DNA of 64,000 bases, taken from the NCBI RefSeq assembly GCF_051014445.1, contig NC_135134.1, positions 27,469,672-27,533,671 on the forward strand, written 5' to 3'. A program made the translations under genes and the position numbers. This document shows positions 40,952 to 49,379 of this stretch, piece after piece; position 1 is the first letter of the stretch; each line of letters opens with the position of its first letter. The notes beneath the pieces were generated by a model. It searched no databases. It saw only the letters and a program-made list of their open reading frames with translations, and was not told where the DNA came from. Source of the DNA: Colletes latitarsis. Taxonomy: Eukaryota; Arthropoda; Insecta; Hymenoptera; Colletidae.

Positions 40952-43900
40952 CCGCCTCGCCTCCTCCTCCAGGCCAACCTCAACCACTGCCGCGCGGCAC
41001 AGGACTTGATGTCCCAAGTCCTCGCGGAGTGGGGGGTTGGCCTGGCGGTCGCCGCCGAGCCGTACCGCGTCCCTGATCACCCTCATTGGGTGGGTGACGC
41101 GGACGGCTTGGTGGCGACGGTATGGGGAGGGGGCGACGGGTCCCCACCGTTCTCCTTGTTGGAGCGCGGTCGGGGATTCGTCGCCGTGGACTGGGGGGGA
41201 GTCGCTGTGGTGGGGTGCTACATTTCGCCCCGCAGCGGTCACGCTGCGTTCGAGCTGTACTTGGCCGAGGTCGCGGCATGCGTGCAGCGATACGCGGCCC
41301 GGCCGGTGCTGGTCCTGGGGGATTTTAATGCCAAGTCGGTGGCTTGGGGATCCCCCAGGACCTCCGTTCGCGGCGGGATCCTGGGCGATTGGGCGGCGGG
41401 GCTCGACCTCCGGGTATTGAACCGGGGGTCGGAGCACACATGCGTGCGGCGATATGGGGGGTCCATCGTGGATGTTGGATTCGCGACCCCCAACGCCGTG
41501 CGCATGGTGTCGGGTTGGCACGTGGTCGCGGGGGCAGAGACACTCTCCGATCACCGGTACATCCGGATGGAGGTCTCTGCCGCCGCGAGTGCATCCCGAC
41601 ACGGCCGCCTGCGTGGCACCCCACCACGCCGCTGGGCGCTTCGGCGCCTGGACAAGGACGCCCTGATGGCAGCTGCCCTCGCTGCAACTTGGCCGCAGGG
41701 AGCGGCCGAGTTGCCGAGCATAGAGGAGGAGGTCGCCCGGCTCGGAGCGTTGGTCGCGGGTATTTGCGACGCGGCGATGCCTCGGGTCGGGCGGGCTTCT
41801 CCTCGCCGGGCGGTGTACTGGTGGTCGGACGCGATCGCGGAGTTGCGAGTCGCGACTGTCCGCGCCCGACGCCAGTACACCCGCGCGCGCCGTCGTCAAC
41901 GTACAGGCGACGGCGTGGCGCGAGCGAGGGCAGCTGATGACCTGTATGGAGCATACCGCGTGGCGCGGGTTGCTCTGCAGGTCGCCATCAAACGGGCCAA
42001 GACCCAGGCATGGAAGGAGCTCCTCCAGACCCTTGATGACGATCCATGGGGGCGCCCATATAAGGTGGTGCTGAATAAGCTCCGCCCGTGGGCGCCCCCC
42101 GTCACCGAGGGTCTTGACCCCCGGCTGCTGGAGGACGTGGTCAATACACTCTTCCCAATTGGGGAGAGGGGACCGCGTCCTCCAGCGGCGGCGGCTGTCC
42201 CAGTGGAGTGGACGGCCGAGCTGGGGGTCACGCAGGAGGAGCTGGCAGCGGCCATCAGACGGCTCGGGGTTCGTAACACGGCCCCGGGTCCGGATGGTGT
42301 GCCCGGCCGGGTTTGGGTCTTGACCCAGGGCGTCCTTGGGGCCGACCTCAGGCGGTTGTTCGACCGCTGCCTGAGGGACGGGCGATTCCCCCCCAGTTGG
42401 AAGGTGGCGAGGATGGTCCTCCTCCGGAAGGAGGGTCGGCCCGCGGAGTCTCCCTCCGCATACCGGCCCATTTGTCTCCTCGACGAGGTGGGCAAGCTCT
42501 TCGAGCGTGTGATTGCTGCCCGCCTCGTCGAGCACCTGTCGCGGGGTGATCCCGGTCTGGCCGACTGCCAGTTCGGTTTCCGGGGGGGCCGATCGACTAT
42601 CGACGCGATAGGTCGTGTGAGGGCCCTCTCGGAGGCGGCCGTCTCCCGGGGAGGGGTGGCATTGGCAATATCCTTGGATATTGCCAATGCTTTTAACACC
42701 CTCCCCTGGGAAGAGATAAGGAGGGGACTCGAATATCATCGAGTCCCCCCTTGTCTCAGGGCGGTCGTCGGGGATTATCTCCGCGGCAGGTGGATCGAGT
42801 ATCCGGGCCGGGATGGTGATATGCGGAGGGAGGTGTACTGCGGTGTTCCGCAGGGGTCGGTCCTCGGGCCACTCCTGTGGAACATCGCGTACGACTCGGT
42901 GTTGCGGGCCGGCCTCCCCGACGGCGTCAGCACGGTGTGTTATGCGGATGACACACTGGTGCTGGCCGTCGGGGCGCACTGGGGGAGGGCCATGCGTCGC
43001 GCGGAGGAGGGGTCGCAACGTGTCGTCGACCGGATCAGGGGGATGGGGATGACGGTGGCGGTCCATAAGACCGAGGTGATTGCGTTTCATTCACCTCGGC
43101 AGGATCCGCCACCCCCTCTGATTCGGGTGGGTGGGGCTGACATCGAGGTGAAGCCCCAGATCAGGTATCTAGGGCTGATCCTCGATAGCCACTGGCGTTT
43201 CGAGAAGCATTTCCGCTGCCTGGTCCCCCGGTTGGAAAGGATGGTTGCGGCTCTGGGCCGGATCCTGCCCAACCTGGGGGGCCCGGCGGGCCGAGTTCGT
43301 CGCCTCTATGTTGCAATGGTCCAGTCGGTGGCCCTATACGGGGCCCCCGTCTGGGCGGACGACCTGGCTGCCTCCCGGCGCAGCATGACTATGCTGCGTC
43401 GGGTGCAGAGGCGCATGGCGCTCAGGGTCGTCCGCGGGTATCGGACCATGTCACATGAGGCGGCGACGGTTCTAGCGGGGATGCCGCCCATGGACCTGCT
43501 CGCGCGGTCGCACGCGGTGATGTACCGGCACCGCGTCGACCGTCGCGCGGGGGTGGGGGCGGTCCCGGGCGGGCAGGAACCTGCTTGGGGCGATTTGAAG
43601 CGCCAGGCCCGGCAGTCCGTGTTGCTCGCGTGGCAGGAGCGGCTGGCTCTGCCAACCGCGGGGCACCGGACTGTCGTGGCTGTTCGGCCACTCCTGAAGG
43701 AGTGGCTGGACAGAGGCCATGGCAGCCTCACCTACCAGCTGGCACAGGTATTTTCCGGGCATGGCAGCTTCGGAAGATACCTGTGCCGGATAGGGAAGGA
43801 GCCGACGGCGCGTTGCTGCCACTGCGACGCTGAGCAGGACACGGCGGATCATACCCTGGAGGTATGCCCCGCGTGGGAGGGGGAGCGCCGTGTCCTGGTC

Positions 43901-44131
43901 GGCGTCGTCGGGCGGGATGTCTCGCTGCCGGGCGTGGTGCGCGCCATGCTCGGCAGCGAGGAGAAGTGGAGGGCCGTGGCCTCCTTCTGCGAGAACGTAA
44001 TGTTGCAGAAGGAGGCCGCGGGGAGGGAGCGCGAGCTTCAGCGGCGCACTGAAGCTCGCGCTCGTGCGGTGGCCCGAGGTCGTCGCCCGGTCGCGAGGCG
44101 TCGCGGGCGGCCGCCTCGGCGTGGCGGATGA
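40949..44131 (+). CDS. ORF2: APE endonuclease-reverse transcriptase polyprotein, R1 clade
   Basis: Intact frame of 1060 residues from the ATG just behind the ORF1 stop to TGA 44129-44131. N-terminal APE-type endonuclease (about 1-210): QANLNHC (N10, N12), AEPYR (E37), GDFNAKS (124-130, D125 and N127), SIVDVGF (172-178) and SDHRYI (200-205), so the catalytic set is complete. It nicks the target DNA. Reverse transcriptase (about 430-720): NTAPGPDGVPG, SAYRPICLLDEVGKLFER (503-520), QFGFRGGRST, SLDIANAF with D577, GVPQGSVLGPLLWN (632-645) and YADD (665-668) with both aspartates. It primes cDNA synthesis on the nicked target. C-terminal CX2CX8HX4C finger (C956, C959, H968, C973) and a very Arg-rich tail (about 1036-1060) as in other R1-clade proteins. 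No RNase H domain is seen. It could act in trans even though ORF1 of this copy is broken. A long open frame on the opposite strand is a GC-content shadow. Confidence 0.95.
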   Translation: MPPRLLLQANLNHCRAAQDLMSQVLAEWGVGLAVAAEPYRVPDHPHWVGDADGLVATVWGGGDGSPPFSLLERGRGFVAVDWGGVAVVGCYISPRSGHAAFELYLAEVAACVQRYAARPVLVLGDFNAKSVAWGSPRTSVRGGILGDWAAGLDLRVLNRGSEHTCVRRYGGSIVDVGFATPNAVRMVSGWHVVAGAETLSDHRYIRMEVSAAASASRHGRLRGTPPRRWALRRLDKDALMAAALAATWPQGAAELPSIEEEVARLGALVAGICDAAMPRVGRASPRRAVYWWSDAIAELRVATVRARRQYTRARRRQRTGDGVARARAADDLYGAYRVARVALQVAIKRAKTQAWKELLQTLDDDPWGRPYKVVLNKLRPWAPPVTEGLDPRLLEDVVNTLFPIGERGPRPPAAAAVPVEWTAELGVTQEELAAAIRRLGVRNTAPGPDGVPGRVWVLTQGVLGADLRRLFDRCLRDGRFPPSWKVARMVLLRKEGRPAESPSAYRPICLLDEVGKLFERVIAARLVEHLSRGDPGLADCQFGFRGGRSTIDAIGRVRALSEAAVSRGGVALAISLDIANAFNTLPWEEIRRGLEYHRVPPCLRAVVGDYLRGRWIEYPGRDGDMRREVYCGVPQGSVLGPLLWNIAYDSVLRAGLPDGVSTVCYADDTLVLAVGAHWGRAMRRAEEGSQRVVDRIRGMGMTVAVHKTEVIAFHSPRQDPPPPLIRVGGADIEVKPQIRYLGLILDSHWRFEKHFRCLVPRLERMVAALGRILPNLGGPAGRVRRLYVAMVQSVALYGAPVWADDLAASRRSMTMLRRVQRRMALRVVRGYRTMSHEAATVLAGMPPMDLLARSHAVMYRHRVDRRAGVGAVPGGQEPAWGDLKRQARQSVLLAWQERLALPTAGHRTVVAVRPLLKEWLDRGHGSLTYQLAQVFSGHGSFGRYLCRIGKEPTARCCHCDAEQDTADHTLEVCPAWEGERRVLVGVVGRDVSLPGVVRAMLGSEEKWRAVASFCENVMLQKEAAGRERELQRRTEARARAVARGRRPVARRRGRPPRRGG

Positions 44132-44647
44132 CCCAGGCTGGGAGGGGGGTCCTGAGGGGACCCTCCTCCCGCCAGGCGGCGCCGGGTCGGACCGGTTGGG
44201 GGTAGGAGTGCCTCCCCCTACCGGTCCGACGCAAGGGGAGGCACCCTCGGCGGTCTGGTGCGGCCATGAACACCCGGCCGCCGAGGGGTGGAAACGGGGT
44301 CGCGGGCGGTTGCGAGTTGGGGCTCGCAGCCGCCACTAAATGCGGCCCCGGGACGGATAGCGGCGGGATGGAGTGGCCCCGTCCCGCCGCTATGAGGCAG
44401 TGTGTCTACTGGGGGGACCGATTGTCCCCCCGGGGGATGGGCGCGAAAGCGCGGGCACGGGGAGGATACCGGAAGAATGCTTCGAGCGATTCCCGGTATC
44501 CTCCCAAAGCGTGCCGAAGGGTCACCGTGGGGTTTTTAGTGGGTAGGTCCCGCGCCTGTCGTTGTACGGGCGCGGGGAATCCCACACACGCCTCCCACCT
44601 CTCCCCAAGGAGGTGGGAGGGAGTCTTTCGAAGATTTTCCCCACGAC
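44132..44647 (+). other. Structured 3' UTR of retrotransposon copy 1
   Basis: 516 bp from the ORF2 stop to the A tail, consisting largely of consecutive inverted repeats: 44141-44152/44158-44169; 44186-44196/44220-44230 (GTCGGACCGGT/ACCGGTCCGAC); 44305-44316/44323-44334 (one G-U pair); 44357-44368/44382-44393 (ATAGCGGCGGGA/TCCCGCCGCTAT); 44411-44418/44424-44431; 44454-44472/44493-44515 (a 19-bp composite stem with a 4-nt bulge); 44549-44556/44569-44576; 44591-44600/44611-44620. Both copies end in CCCCACGAC followed by A. In this class of element the 3' end of the RNA is what the reverse transcriptase recognises, so the structures may serve that purpose (inference). Confidence 0.85.
44454..44515 (+). 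promoter_or_regulatory. Long 3' UTR hairpin
   Basis: Outer stem GGCACG (44454-44459) with CGTGCC (44510-44515), a 4-nt bulge AAAG (44506-44509), then the perfect 13-bp stem GGGAGGATACCGG (44460-44472) with its complement (44493-44505). The apical part can pair further through GAAT/ATTC and GCT/AGC. The whole structure is preserved base for base in copy 2 (about 48025-48086), while the surrounding sequence has diverged. Confidence 0.8.
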
Positions 44648-44669
44648 AAAAAAAAAAAAAAAAAAAAAA
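44648..44669 (+). other. Poly(A) tail of copy 1 (22 nt)
   Basis: Uninterrupted run of 22 A between CCCCACGAC and the resuming satellite (GTGATCC). It marks the 3' end of the element and insertion by target-primed reverse transcription. Its purity suggests a young insertion. Confidence 0.97.
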
Positions 44670-47538
44670 GTGATCCAAGCCAGAAAAAACCCAGGATCCG
44701 TTCAACAAGTATGTGAAGAATGCGAAAGTATGAGTCTGATGAGTGAAAATCCCAGGCCTAACCTAGACCTAACATGCGTTATCCTTAATAATATTGATCG
44801 AAACCAGGTTTAATCGAGTGTTTCGGTGTGGTACCACACTACTACGTGACCCAAACCAGAAAAAACCCAGGATCCGTTCAACAAGTATGTGAAGAATGCG
44901 AAAGTATGAGTCTGATGAGTGAAAATCCCAGGCCTAACCTAGACCTAACATGCGTTATCCTTAATAATATTGATCGAAACCAGGTTTAATCGACTGTTTC
45001 AGTGTGGTACCACATTACTACGTGATCCAAACCAGAAAAAAACCCAGGATCTGATCAACGATTATGTCAAGTGTGCGAAAGTATGAGTCTGATGAGGGCA
45101 AATCCCAGACCTATCCCAGACCTAACTTGCGATATCCTCTAAAATATTGATCGAAACCAGGTTTAATTGACTGTTTTATTGTGGTACCACATTACTACGT
45201 GATCCAAACCAGAAGCAACCCAGGTTCTGTTCAACAAGTATGTGAAAAACGCGAAATTCTGAGCCTGATGAGGGCAAATCTTAGACCTAACCTTGACCTA
45301 ACATGCGTTATCCTCTACAATATTTATCCAGACCAGGTTTCATTGAATGTTTCAGTGTGGGACCACTTTAGTACGTGATCCAATCCAGAAATAGCCCAGG
45401 ATCTAGCCATAAAGTATGAGAAATATGCGAAAGAATGAGCCTGATGAGAGCAAATCCCTGACCTAACCTAGACCTAACATGCGTTATCCTCTAAAATATT
45501 GAGCGAAACCAGGTTTAATGGACTGTTTCAGTGTGGCACCACTTTACTACGTGATCCAAAGCAGAAAAAACCCAGGATCCGTTCAACAAGTATGTGAAGA
45601 ATGCGAAAGTATGAGTCTGATGAGTGAAAATCCCAGGCCTAACCTAGACCTAACATGAATTATTCTCTAAAATATTGATCGAAACCAGATTTAATTGACT
45701 GTTTCAGTGTGGTCCCACATTACTACGTGATGCAAACCAGAAAAAACCCTGGGTCCGTTCAAAAAGTATGTGAAGAATGCGATAGTATGAGTCTGATGAG
45801 TGAAAATCCCAGGCCTAATCTAGACCTAACATGCGTTATCCTCAAAAATATTGACCGAAACCTGGTTTAATCGACTGTTTCAGTGTGGTACCATATTACT
45901 ATGTGATCCAAACCAGAAAATAACCCAGGATCTGATCAACGAGTATGTGAAGGGTGCGAAAGTATGAGTCTGACGAGGTCAAATCCCAGACGTATCCCAG
46001 ACCTAACATGCGTTATCCTCTAAAATATTGATCGAAACCAGGTTTAATCGACTGCTTCAGTGTGGTACCACATTACTACGTGATCCAAACCAGAAAAAAC
46101 CCAGGATCTGTTCAACAAGTATGTGAAAAACGCGAAAGTATGAGCCTGATTAGGGCGAATCCCAGATCTATCCCAGACCTAACATGCGTTGTCCTCTAAA
46201 ATACTGATGGAAACCAGGTTTAATTGACTGTTTCAGTGTTGTACTTCATTACTACGTTATGCAATCCAGAAAAAGCCCGGGATCTAGCCATCAAGTATGA
46301 GAAATATGCGAAAGAATGAGCCTGATAAGAGCAAATCCCAGACCTAACCTAGACCTAACATGAATTATTCTCTAAAATATTGATCGAAACCAGGATTAAT
46401 TGTCTGTTTCAGCGTGGTACCACATTACTACGTGATACAATCCAGAAAAAGCCCAGGATCTAGCCATCAAGTATGAGAAATATGCGATAGAATGAGCCTG
46501 ATGAGGGCAAATCCTAGACCTAACCCAGACCTAACATGCGTTATCCTCTAAAATATTTATCAAGACCAGGTTTAATTGATTGTTTCAGTGTGGTCCCACA
46601 TTACTACGTGATCCAAACCAGAAAAAACCCAGGATCTGTTCAATATGTATGAGAAATATGCGAAAGAATGAGCCTGATGAGAGCAAATCCCAGACCTTAC
46701 CTTGACCTAACATGAATTAGTCTCTAAAATACTGAGCGAAACCAGGTTTAATTGACTGTCTCAGTGTGGTCCCACATTACTACGTGATCCAAACCAGAAA
46801 AAACCCAGGATCCGTTCAACAAGTATGTGAAGAATGCGAAAGTATGAGTCTGATGAGTGAAAATCCCAGGCCTAACCTAGACCTAACATGCGTTATCCTC
46901 AAAAATATTGATCGAAACCTGGTTTAATCGACTGTTTCAGTGTGGTACCACATTACTATGTGATCCAAACCAGAAACAGCCCAGGATCTAGCCATGAAGT
47001 ATGAGAAATATGCGAAAGTATGGGCCTGATGAGGGCAAATCCTAGACCTAACCCAAACCTAACATGCGTTATCCTCTAAAATATTTATCAAGACCAGGTT
47101 TAATTGAATGTTTCAGTGTGGTACCACATTACTACGTGATCCAATCCAGAAATAGCCCAGGATCTAGCCATGAAGTATGAGAAATATGCGAAAGTATGAG
47201 CCTGACGAGAGCAAATCCTAGACCTAACCCAGACCTAACATGCGTTATCCTCAAAAATATTGATCGAAACCTGGTTTAATCGACTGTTTCAGTGTGGTAC
47301 CACATTACTACGTGATCCAATCCAGAAGAAGCCCAGGATCTAGCCATCAAGTATTAGTAATATGCGAAAGAATGAGCCTGATGAGAGTAAATCCCAGACC
47401 TAACCTAGACCTAACATGAATTATTCTCTAAAATATTGATCGAAACCAGGTTTAATTGACTGTTTCAGTGTGGTCCCACATTACGACGTGATCCAAACCA
47501 GAAAAAACCCAGGATCCGTTCAACAAGTATGTGAAGAA
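44670..47538 (+). repeat. 176-bp satellite array, middle block between the two insertions
   Basis: About 16 monomers in the same orientation as the other blocks. The first monomers (44670-45100) continue the variant series seen at 29.74-30.05 kb, including a near-exact tandem duplicate of one monomer ending CCTTAATAATATTG at about 44784 and 44960. The stretch at 45.74-46.35 kb, with GTACCATATTACTATGTGATC and GAAGGGTGCG, recurs at 48.93-49.5, 56.15-56.6, 58.26-58.7 and 61.96-62.4 kb. Confidence 0.95.
47527..47538 (+). repeat. Target-site duplication of copy 2, left
   Basis: GTATGTGAAGAA directly before the truncated element; the identical 12 bp are at 48247-48258 behind the A tail. It could be counted as 14 bp if two A of the tail belong to it. 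Confidence 0.9.
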
Positions 47539-47703
47539 GGGAGGGCCGTGCCCTCCTTCTGCGAGAGCGTGGTGTTGCGGAGGGAGGCGGCGGGGAGGGA
47601 GCGCGAGCTTCGGCGGCGCGCTGGGGCTCGCGCTCGTGCGGTGGCCCGCGGTCGTCGCCCGGTCGCGGGGCGTCGCGGGCGGCCGCCTCGGCGTGGCGGA
47701 TGA
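47539..47703 (+). pseudogene. Remnant of ORF2 C-terminus in copy 2
   Basis: About 55 codons matching residues from about 1007 of ORF2, with the Arg-rich tail (ARAVARGRRPVAGRRGRPP) and the same TGA. Several substitutions relative to copy 1, most of them A in copy 1 against G here, change Lys, Gln, Thr or Met to Arg, Ala or Val. It carries no catalytic domain. The open frame runs into it from the satellite at 47470 by chance. Confidence 0.85.
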
Positions 47704-48220
47704 CCTGGGCTGGGAGGGGGGTCCTGAGGGGGCCCTCCTCCCGCCGGGCGGCGCTGGGTCGGACCGGTTGGGGGTGGGAGTGCCTCCCCCTACCGGTCCG
47801 ACGCGGGGGGGGGGCACCCTCGGCGGTCTGGTGCGGCCGTGGGCGCCCGGCCGCCGAGGGGTGGAAGCGGGGTCGCGGGCGGTTGCGAGTTGGGGCTCGC
47901 AGCCGCCACTATGCGCGGCCCCGGAACGGATAGCGGCGGGATGGAGTGGCCCCGTCCCGACGCTATGAGACAGTGTGTCTACTGGGGGAACCGATTTTCC
48001 CCCCGGGGGATGGGCGCGAAAGCGCGGGCACGGGGAGGATACCGGAAGAATGCTTCGAGCGATTCCCGGTATCCTCCCAAAGCGTGCCGAACGGTCACCG
48101 TGGGGTTTTTAGTGGGTAGGTCCCGCGCCTGTCGTTGTACGGGCGCGGGGAGTCCCACACACCCCTCCCACCTCTCCCCGAGGAGGTGGGAGGGAGTCTT
48201 TCGAAGATTTTCCCCACGAC

Positions 48221-48246
48221 AAAAAAAAAAAAAAAAAAAAAAAAAA
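48221..48246 (+). other. Poly(A) tail of copy 2 (26 nt)
   Basis: Uninterrupted A run after CCCCACGAC, identical in position to that of copy 1, directly followed by the right target-site duplication. Confidence 0.97.
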
Positions 48247-48258
48247 GTATGTGAAGAA
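48247..48258 (+). repeat. Target-site duplication of copy 2, right
   Basis: GTATGTGAAGAA, identical to 47527-47538; the interrupted satellite monomer continues from here with TGCGAAAGTATGAG. Confidence 0.9.
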
Positions 48259-49379
48259 TGCGAAAGTATGAGTCTGATGAGGGCAAATCCCAGACCTATC
48301 CCAGATCTAACTTGCGTTATCCTCTAAAATATTGATCGAAACCAGGTTTAATTGACTGTTTTATTGTGGTACCACTTTACTACGTGATCCAAAGCAGAAA
48401 AAACCCTGGATCAGGTCAACATGCATGTTAAAACTGGGAAAGCATGACCCTGATGAGGGCAAATCACAGACGTAACCCAGACCTAACATGCGTTATCCTC
48501 TAAAATATTTATCCAGACCAGGTTTCATTGAATGTTTCAGTGTGGTAGCACTTTACTATGTGATCGAATCCAGAAATAGCCCAGGATCTAGCCATGAAGT
48601 ATGAGAAATATGCGAAAGTATGAGCCTGACGAGGGCAAATCCTAGATCTAACCCAAACCTAACATGCGTTATCCTCTAAAATATTTATCAAGACCAGGTT
48701 TAATTGATTGTTTCATTGTGGACCCACATTACTACGTGATCCAAAACAGAAAAAAACCAGGATCCGTTCAACAAGTATGTGAAGAATGCGAAAGTATGAG
48801 TCTGATGAGTGAAAATCCTAGACCTAACCTAGACCTAAGATGCATTATCCTCTAAAATATTTATCCAGACCACGTATCATTGAATGTTTCAGTGTGGTAC
48901 CACTTTACTACGGGATCCAATCCAGAAATAGCCCAGGGTCCGTTCAACAAGTATGTGAAGAATGCGATAGTATGAGTCTGATGAGTGAAAATCCCAGGCC
49001 TAATCTAGACCTAACGTGCGTTATCCTCAAAAATATTGACCGAAACCTGGTTTAATCGACTGTTTCAGTGTGGTACCATATTACTATGTGATCCAAACCA
49101 GAAAATAACCCAGGATCTGATCAACGAGTATGTGAAGGGTGCGAAAGTATGAGTCTGACGAGGTCAAATCCCAGACGTATCCCAGACCTAACATGCGTTA
49201 TCCTCTAAAATATTGATCGAAACCAGGTTTAATCGACTGCTTCAGTGTGGTACCACATTACTACGTGATCCAAACCAGAAAAAACCCAGGATCTGTTCAA
49301 CAAGTATGTGAAAAACGCGAAAGTATGAGCCTGATTAGGGCGAATCCCAGATCTATCCCAGACCTAACTTGCGTTGTCC

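Larger units (their letters stand above)
38687..44669 (+). mobile_element. R1-clade non-LTR retrotransposon, near full-length copy 1
   Basis: GC-rich insertion of 5983 bp in AT-rich satellite. Satellite sequence stops after GACCCTGAT at 38686 and resumes at GTGATCC at 44670 after a pure A tract. The order is 5' UTR, Gag-like ORF1, ORF2 with APE endonuclease and reverse transcriptase, 3' UTR, poly(A): the structure of a LINE-type element. ORF2 motifs (QANLNHC, GDFNAKS, SDHRYI, SAYRPICLLDEVGKLFER, GVPQGSVLGPLLWN, YADD) and the three ORF1 zinc knuckles are those of the R1 clade (R1, TRAS, SART, Waldo and relatives). The copy looks young: the A tail is uninterrupted and ORF2 is intact. ORF1 is broken twice, so the copy is probably not autonomous unless these lesions are sequencing errors. 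No simple target-site duplication is present; 105 bp of satellite seem to be missing at the site. Whether 38687 is the true 5' end of the element cannot be decided from one long copy. Confidence 0.95.
47539..48246 (+). mobile_element. R1-clade non-LTR retrotransposon, 5'-truncated copy 2
   Basis: GC-rich 682 bp plus a 26-nt A tail (48221-48246), collinear with 43967-44647 of copy 1. It begins at about codon 1007 of ORF2 and keeps the last 53 or so ORF2 codons in frame up to TGA 47701-47703, then the whole structured 3' UTR. 5' truncation is the usual result of incomplete reverse transcription. A GAAGAAG-like similarity at the left junction may reflect microhomology joining. A perfect 12-bp duplication flanks it. 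The distance between GAAACCAGG landmarks on both sides is 896 bp; removing the insert and one duplication (720 bp) leaves exactly 176 bp. It differs from copy 1 at roughly 40 positions, so it is not a direct duplicate of it. Confidence 0.95.

Noticed and set aside
40946..43090. 714-codon open frame on the minus strand opposite ORF2
   Set aside because: It is antisense to the endonuclease and reverse transcriptase motifs, shows no domain of its own and has shadow-like composition.
44648..44669. Poly(A) tracts as simple microsatellites or processed pseudogene tails
   Set aside because: Each directly follows the same element 3' end (CCCCACGAC), so they are tails of the non-LTR element itself.
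38616..44740. A 71-bp target-site duplication around the full-length element
   Set aside because: The two 71-bp flanks are different monomer variants with many mismatches; the segment at 29.64-29.95 kb shows both variants as neighbours before insertion.
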